From positions 11,976,400-12,040,399 of the forward strand of contig OZ025211.1 of the NCBI GenBank assembly GCA_964019055.1: a DNA stretch of 64,000 bases. Reading direction: 5' to 3'. Positions 58,218 through 64,000 of this stretch are shown one piece after another. The translations under genes were made by a program, and so were the position numbers. The notes under the pieces were generated by a model. It had not been told where the DNA came from and made no database searches. It saw nothing but the letters and a program-made list of their open reading frames with translations. Position 1 is the first letter of the stretch. Each line of letters opens with the position of its first letter. The stretch comes from Anthopleura xanthogrammica (Eukaryota; Cnidaria; Anthozoa; Actiniaria; Actiniidae).

Positions 58218-59080
58218 AGGTACAATGGTGTATCTTGATGTTTGTGTAAATCAAACTAACCGTGACAAACATCAAGATACACCATCGGTTAAGGGTTTTG
58301 CAGTTTTACCATATGTAAAGAATGTGACTGAAAAGATCAGCAGAATACTATCACAACATGACATCAAAGTTGCAACAAAGCATATAACCACCATAGGTAA
58401 CATGGTATCAAGACCTAAGGATAAGCTGGAAGATGAGAGGAAAACAGGAGTTATATACCAGATCCCTTGCGGAGACTGCCCCACGGTATACAAAGGCGAG
58501 ACCGGAAGAGCCCTGAATACAAGAAAAACAGAACATCAACGAAGCGTGAGGCTGGGCAACAACAACAAGTCCGCCTTATCAAACCACGCCAATTCTCTGG
58601 GCCATAACATCAACTGGACTGGTACAACCATTCTAAAGAATGAGACCAGATGGCACCAAAGAAAATGGATGGAATCAATTCTTATCGCAAAAAAACAAGA
58701 ACAACAGTGTTTTAACTAATAGAGACAATGGAAGGACATTACCTGACGCTTATGTTCCGTTATTAAAATTTATTTAAGGTTTTTATTTCATCTAGCTAAT
58801 TTTTAAGATTTCCATTTAGTTGGTATCATATTTCTTTCTTTCTTCCTTTTTATTTATTGTTACGTTGTTAATTTGTCCTTCCGCGCGCTCTATTCAGCTT
58901 ATTAGCTCGCGCTGCTGTGTTTTTTCTATGATTGTTCCTGTATGCGCGCGCTTATTGTTAACTACGTACGTTATTTTAAACATACAATACGTGTACTACA
59001 ACCCTGATGATGGCCAAGATGGCCGAAAGCTTGTTTTAAGAAATAAATCATTTCGATGAAGACACATAGTCAAATATTAA
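58218..59080 (+). mobile_element. 5'-truncated Penelope-like element with GIY-YIG domain
   Basis: The frame to 58719 encodes the C-terminal part of a Penelope-like polyprotein: FAVLPYVKNVTEKISRILSQ, a linker with TIGNMVSRPKDKLEDER, then the GIY-YIG endonuclease with GVIYQIPCGDCPTVYKGETG, LNTRKTEH and KWMESILIAK. The reverse transcriptase is missing. The 5' end has a 20-bp inverted repeat (58226-58245 and 58265-58284). The left copy (near 13047) lacks the insertion and instead has about 40 bp, so the insertion came with a small target change. Confidence 0.85.
59004..59028 (+). ncRNA. Hammerhead-like core motif near the Penelope 3' end
   Basis: CTGATGA (59004-59010) is followed by GGCC-AAGAT-GGCC, able to form a 4-bp stem, then GAAA (59025-59028). 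This is the order of a hammerhead ribozyme core, and Penelope-like elements are known to carry hammerheads. Stem III and the cleavage-site side were not found in a convincing form, so activity is doubtful. Confidence 0.25.
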
Positions 59081-60180
59081 TTTACAAATTCTTTCTAAGA
59101 TTGAAGCCCATAACATTCTTAATATTTTTTTGGAAAAAAATGACTTCTTGTTTCCTTTTTGCTTGCTTCATTCAGCATTAATAGTTAACCAATCACAAAG
59201 GCGAAAAACCGAGCTGTGCATTTCGGGTTTGTTAATATAATGCTCCCTAGGAAATGTTTAGTGATAGGATGTTTTTTTCTTTCGATTTTGTTAACTTTCT
59301 ATTGCTATAATTTCTACCCAAATGGGTGTTTCCTCGTTTCCCAGTCCCAGCGTGACAATTAGTGCCCAATCCCGCTCGCTCCAGTCAAAGGCTATTAAAT
59401 ACATACCCGTATTTCTGGCTGTATTTCGGTTCTTGATTTAATTATAATGATCCTCGGTTTCGTAACAGTCCACAATTAAAGTATTATTTATAACGGTCAA
59501 GAAACGAAATTCCAGTTTTGCAATCGATATCGAACCGGGGTAAAATTAAAAATGGCCAAAAATCCTGTTTGAAATAAAATATCTCGAAATCAATCAGTTT
59601 TTATAGTGGGTAACAAATTCAGTATGTTTGTATATGAGAGCTAACCCATAGAGAATCGATTTCTTACAATGGTATGGATGCGAGCTCGTAAAAGGCAAAT
59701 AAAGATGGCTATCTGTAAATTCAACATAAACATGTTTTTGAATAAAACCGTCTTTGAGATGAAAAGTTAAATTTAAAACATTCAGGCCATGTTCGTAGTT
59801 CGTAGTTCCAAGTTTGTCACTTCGGTCAGCAGCAACATTAGATATATTGCCGGCCTCAGTAACTGTCTAAAACACCGATATTGGATAGCTTGCACACACG
59901 CACACATATTGAATATATCTCTAGTAAACTATTAGATAACTAAAATATATACAATATATACTAAGAAGACTTTATAACCTGCTCAGGTTCATTACAGGGT
60001 ACAAAGCTTGAGATTTAGATGTTTACTAAGAATACCTCGATAAAATAGCAATCTTGCTGCTCGAGGTTCATACTGTCTAACACCCTAAAAACGGTCATCA
60101 TTAAGCAAGGCATCTGGGATGATTAAGGAGAACAGACTATACGTACACGGAGAGCTTGTCCGCCTTCATTCAGAGTTTCA
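59081..60180. repeat. Array unit spacer, 3' side of duplicated copy 4
   Basis: Standard 3'-side spacer. From about 60000 it shares base-level variants with the spacer at 26220-26417 (for example TTCATACTGTCTAAC) rather than with its positional partner, fitting a conversion tract that runs into the gene. Confidence 0.6.
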
Positions 60181-61128
60181 TTATGAAGCTGGCTCGTCTT
60201 GAACCGAGGGATGTTCTCCTCTTAACATTCTTTTGACTGTAGTTTTTACTGCTTGACGAATATCTTGCATGCGCCACAAATACAGTAAAGGATTCACTGT
60301 CGAGTTGATTGATACGACAAGCTCTATTATGGATGTTGCCTTGTAAATTATAATCAAAGAAAGGCCTTTTCCATTCATGATATAGAATGTAACAGCCGAA
60401 CAAAAGTACGGTAGGTACAATAGCAAGGTCGTCAACATGACAAGTATCATGGTGTTCATAGATCTTCGGTATTGCGAGACATCAAAGTCACGGTTTCCAT
60501 CGTTTTGTTGCTGACTGAACGAGGATACAGAAGACGTGAGCTTCTTCAGTGAGTAGAACGCCATGGAATAACAAACGGTCATAGTTGAAAGAAACACGAA
60601 AACAAAACATGGGATCATAATTTTTTTTACATATTGAAACACCTTTGCCAGGAGTAACGTCAACAGCAGCAAAAGCGTACCCACCCAGTAAGGGATAGTC
60701 ACCATCCAGATGCGTCGAGATGTTACAAACGATCGATATCTGTTTTTCAGTCTAATGGCCAACAGTCGGTCAACGCTTATAAGAGTCAAACAGTACAGAG
60801 ATACAGAAGCTAACCAGTATCCTACAAGATTAGCAAATGCAAATATATAACAGTATTTTGTGGTCCACTTTTTAATGTAAGCATAGTGTACGAAGATCGT
60901 TGAAGTCTCTGCCAACGCTCCAAACACAAGATCTGATAATGCAAGATTAGCAAGAAGAAGATACGAAGGCTTGTGTAGAGTGGGATTCTTCCAGATGGAA
61001 TACAGTATTAAAGAGTTCAAAGATACGGCTGTTAGGGATGTAATGCCCAATAAAGCGGATAGAGGTATCCTAAACGATGGCAACTCAGCGATACTGTCGT
61101 ATCGAAACGAGTAACAAGTGTTGTTCAT
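60181..61128 (-). CDS. Class A GPCR, mosaic duplicate of copy 4
   Basis: Intact 315-residue receptor. Residues 1 to about 100 match copy 4 (RYDSIAELPSF, IFVHYAYIKKWTTKYC). From TM3 onward it matches copy 7: WLASVSLYC, LAKVFQYVKKIMIPC in ECL2, SSFSQQQNDGNRDFD in ICL3 and NGKGLSLII in ECL3. It differs from its positional partner at about 30 residues. One base change near the end adds a final Ser. DRL, Cys93, Cys174 and NPLLY are kept, so the mosaic is expected to fold. Confidence 0.93.
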   Translation of the reverse strand: MNNTCYSFRYDSIAELPSFRIPLSALLGITSLTAVSLNSLILYSIWKNPTLHKPSYLLLANLALSDLVFGALAETSTIFVHYAYIKKWTTKYCYIFAFANLVGYWLASVSLYCLTLISVDRLLAIRLKNRYRSFVTSRRIWMVTIPYWVGTLLLLLTLLLAKVFQYVKKIMIPCFVFVFLSTMTVCYSMAFYSLKKLTSSVSSFSQQQNDGNRDFDVSQYRRSMNTMILVMLTTLLLYLPYFCSAVTFYIMNGKGLSLIIIYKATSIIELVVSINSTVNPLLYLWRMQDIRQAVKTTVKRMLRGEHPSVQDEPAS

Positions 61129-63037
61129 CTTTTGATCTGCTTTAACTAAACGTGAAGCGTTTTAAACTAACTTAAAAATGAAAACGCTTTCGATTTTTAT
61201 TACTGAGTCTTTTTGTCATCTTTTAAACCTTTATTAATTCTCTTTTGTGCTGTTTTACTTAAAAGTTTCAATGCCTCATAATATTTTTCAGGTCTGCCAC
61301 CTGTCATACGGAGTAAATTGTCGTTGCAGAATACAGAATCCTTCATATCCTATTCGTTAGCTTATCATTTAGTTTCGCTTACTTCCATCACTGGCACACT
61401 AAACTGAATTGGTTGACAGTGTGAACAATAACGAGGTTAGAGGTTACTTAATAGTTGAACCTAATTTCCAAAAAGTAATATATTTTTCCGTTATGAGATG
61501 TCAGTATAACTATTAAAGTATATTAACCGTTTGTGAGTGCATGACCGATTCAAAATTTATTAGAAATTTGAATAGATCGAAAAATGAGTAACCTAGTTTG
61601 AGCTTCTAAACACAAAAGCAATTCTAGTGCATTCTGAAGCCACAGAAGGGTGCAAAACTTTTAATCAAAATGAAGGCTAAGGCTCGTTCTAGACGATTCT
61701 GTACTCATTGGCCGAAAATAATATAGCTCAGTATATTTGGACTCCAGAGCGACTTATGAGCAAGTTGAATCTGAATCATTTTTTTTTCTTTTCTTTTTTT
61801 CCCCTTTGTTTTTTTTTTTTTTGTTTGTTTTTGTTTCTTTGTTTTGCTGGTATTTTTGTTTCCTTTGTTATGGTAAGTTTTTAATCTTTTTGGATATTTT
61901 TCTTCCGATGGTATTAGGATAAGAGTCTATCATTTTTTCTTCTTTTTTGATTTTACAAATAATTCTTTCTAAGATTGAACCCAATAACATTCTTAATGTT
62001 TTTTTTGGAAAGAATGACTACTTGTTTCCTTTTTGCTTACATTCAGCATTAACATTTATAATAAGCAATTCATGCACAATGCAAACAAAAACGAGCTGTT
62101 CTTTCCCGGTTTTCTTGTCCGCCTCTTCCTATTGCTATATTTTCTGTTTATATGGTACTGTGAATTCTTGACTACCCAAATGGGTGTTTCCACGTTTCCC
62201 AGTCCAAACGTGACAATTAGTGCCCAATCCCCGCTAGTTCCAGACAAAGGCTATTAAATACATACCCGTATTTCTGGCTGTATTTCGGTTCTTGATTTAA
62301 TTATAATGATCCTCGGCTTCGTAACAGTCCACAATTAAAGTATCATTTAAAACGGTCAAGAAACTAAAATCCAGATTAGCAGGCAATATCGAACCATGGG
62401 AAAATTTAAAATGGCCAAAAATCCTGTTTGAAATAAAATATCTCGAAATAAATCAGTTTTTATAGTGGGTAACAAATTCAATATGTTTGTATATAATAGC
62501 TAACACATAGAGAATCGATTTCTTACAATGGTATGGATATGCGACCTCGTAAAAGGCAAACAAAGATGGCTATCTGTAAATTCAACATAAACATGTTTTT
62601 GTATAAAACCGTCTATGAGATGTAAAGTTGAATTTAAAACATTCAGCCTATGCTCGTAGTACTCCATGGTAAAGTCTGTCACTTCGGTCAGCAGCAATAT
62701 TAGATATATTGCCGGCCTCAGTAGCTGTCTAATACACTGATATTGGATAGCTTGCACAAAGGCACACATATTGAATATATATCTAGTAAACTATTAAATA
62801 ACTAAAATATATACAATATACTAATAAGACTTTATAACCTCCTCAGGTTCATTACAGGGTACAAAGCTTCAGATTCAGATGTTTACTAAGAATACGTCGA
62901 TAAAAGAGCAATCTTGCTGCTCGAGGTTTATAAAGTTTAACACCCTAAAAACGGTCCACATTAAGCAAGGCGTCTGGAATGATTAAGGAAAGCAGAGTAT
63001 ACGCACACGGAGAGCTTGTCCGCCTTCATTCAGAGTT
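61129..63037. repeat. Array unit spacer, duplicate of 15151-17057
   Basis: Conserved 5' flank with the alternative distal form (CTTTATTAATTCTCTTTTG), T-rich tract (61778-61935) and 3'-side spacer with only the left hairpin arm. No gene seen. Confidence 0.6.
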
Positions 63038-63985
63038 TCAAGCTGGCTCGTCTTGAACCGAGTCATGTTCTCGTCTTAAGATTCTTTTAACTGTAGTTTT
63101 TACTGCTTGACGAATATCTTGCATGCGCCACAAATACAGTAAAGGATTCACTGTCGAGTTGATTGCTACGACAAGGTCCATTATGGATAATACCTTGTAG
63201 GTTATAATCGAAGAATGGCTTTTTCCATTCATGATAGAGAATGTAACAACCGAGCAAAAGTATGGCAGGTACAATAGCAAGGTCGTCAACATGACAAGTA
63301 TCATGGTGTTCATAGATCTTCGGTACTGTGAGACATCAAAGCTAGGACTACTTCCATCGTTTGGTTGCTGACTGGACGATGATACAGAAGACGTGAGCTT
63401 CTTCAGTGAGTAGAACGCCATGAAATAACAAACGGTTATGGTTGTGAGAAACACGAAAAGAAAACACGGGGTCATAACATTTAATGCATATTGAAAGACC
63501 TTTGATAGGAGTAACGTCAACAGCAGCAAAAGCGTACCCACCCAGTAAGGGATAGTCACCATCCAGATGCGTCGAGATGTTACAAACGATCGATATCTGT
63601 TTTTCAGTCTAATGGCCAACAATCGGTCAATACTTATAAGAGTCAAACAGTATAGAGATACCGTACCAAACCAGTACCCAATAAGATGAGAAGTGGCAGT
63701 TATATAACAATATTGTGTTGCCCACTTTTTGATGTAAGCATAGTGGTAGAAGATCGTTGAAGTTTCAGCAAGGGCACCATGAAATAAGTCTGATAATACA
63801 AGATTAGCAAGAAGAAGATACGAAGGCTTGTGTAGAGTTGGATTCTTCCAGATGGAATACAGTATTAAAGAGTTCAAAGATACGGCAGTTACTGATGTAA
63901 TGCCAAACAAAGCGGATATAGGTATCCGAAACGATGGCAACTCAGCGATACTGTTGTATCGAAAGGAGTTGCAAGTGTTGTTCAT
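63038..63985 (-). CDS. Class A GPCR, duplicate of copy 5
   Basis: Intact 315-residue receptor, protein identical to 17058-18005, including the Pro-Ser pair in ICL3 (DGSSPSFDVSQY) and ITATSHLIGYWFG in TM3. At least one silent base differs (TTTTAACTG against TTTTGACTG near 63087). The window ends 15 bp upstream of the start codon. Confidence 0.93.
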   Translation of the reverse strand: MNNTCNSFRYNSIAELPSFRIPISALFGITSVTAVSLNSLILYSIWKNPTLHKPSYLLLANLVLSDLFHGALAETSTIFYHYAYIKKWATQYCYITATSHLIGYWFGTVSLYCLTLISIDRLLAIRLKNRYRSFVTSRRIWMVTIPYWVGTLLLLLTLLLSKVFQYALNVMTPCFLFVFLTTITVCYFMAFYSLKKLTSSVSSSSQQPNDGSSPSFDVSQYRRSMNTMILVMLTTLLLYLPYFCSVVTFSIMNGKSHSSIITYKVLSIMDLVVAINSTVNPLLYLWRMQDIRQAVKTTVKRILRREHDSVQDEPA

Positions 63986-64000
63986 CTTTTGATCTGCTTT

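Larger units (their letters stand above)
44827..64000. repeat. Right copy of large segmental duplication
   Basis: Partner of 1-18022, in direct orientation and running off the window's right edge. It differs by a SINE insertion (57174-57440), about 65 bp present near 57582-57660 but absent near 12490, a Penelope-like fragment (58218-59080), and patches of higher divergence in the distal 5' flanks and in the GPCR at 60181-61128. Those patches look like gene conversion from other array members rather than ordinary point mutation. Confidence 0.9.

Overview
The window is eukaryotic and almost certainly animal, most likely an anthozoan cnidarian such as a coral or sea anemone. That placement is inference. 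It rests on AT-rich DNA, intronless rhodopsin-family GPCR genes in a head-to-tail tandem array, tRNA-derived SINEs, CR1/L2-type non-LTR elements, a Penelope-like element with a GIY-YIG domain, and MITE-like elements. Nothing bacterial, phage or CRISPR-like was seen.

The backbone is an array of 14 copies of one class A GPCR family, all on the minus strand and about 3-5 kb apart. Ten are intact single-exon genes of 312-315 codons: 1542-2483, 10236-11180, 14206-15150, 17058-18005, 22489-23427, 26418-27362, 46368-47309, 55060-56004, 60181-61128 and 63038-63985. Four are broken. Two share one internal 242-bp deletion (4875-5577 and 49701-50403). One is decayed and split by a TTAA-site transposon (38118-38884). 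One has lost TM1 and its promoter, with a solo LTR at the break (42540-43373). Variation among copies lies in the outer halves of the helices and the extracellular loops, while the cytoplasmic loops are nearly frozen. This is the pattern expected of a chemosensory-like receptor family with frequent gene conversion; the ligand is unknown.

Layout: positions 1 to about 18022 (five GPCR copies) recur at 44827-64000 with very high identity, offset by about 44.8 kb. The right copy carries a SINE (57174-57440) and a Penelope-like fragment (58218-59080) that the left copy lacks, and one of its genes (60181-61128) looks converted by a paralogue. Between the copies, 18.0-44.8 kb holds four more units and most mobile DNA: an insertion with a large palindrome (19557-20951), a 4,040-bp element with 1,097-bp inverted arms (28528-32567), a 218-bp MITE, a (TAA)n tract of about 157 repeats that appears to be the tail of an inserted retroelement, two further L2/CR1 fragments, a second long-inverted-repeat element of the same type (38885-40707), a 385-bp TTAA MITE, and a solo LTR.

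Unit spacers share ordered blocks: a conserved 5' flank, a coding-like block, a tRNA-derived SINE, a GC-richer block, a T-rich tract, and a 3'-side spacer of about 1.1 kb. The array therefore grew by duplicating whole gene-plus-flank units. The 18-kb repeat could be a recent tandem duplication or an uncollapsed haplotype in the assembly; the sequence alone does not decide this.
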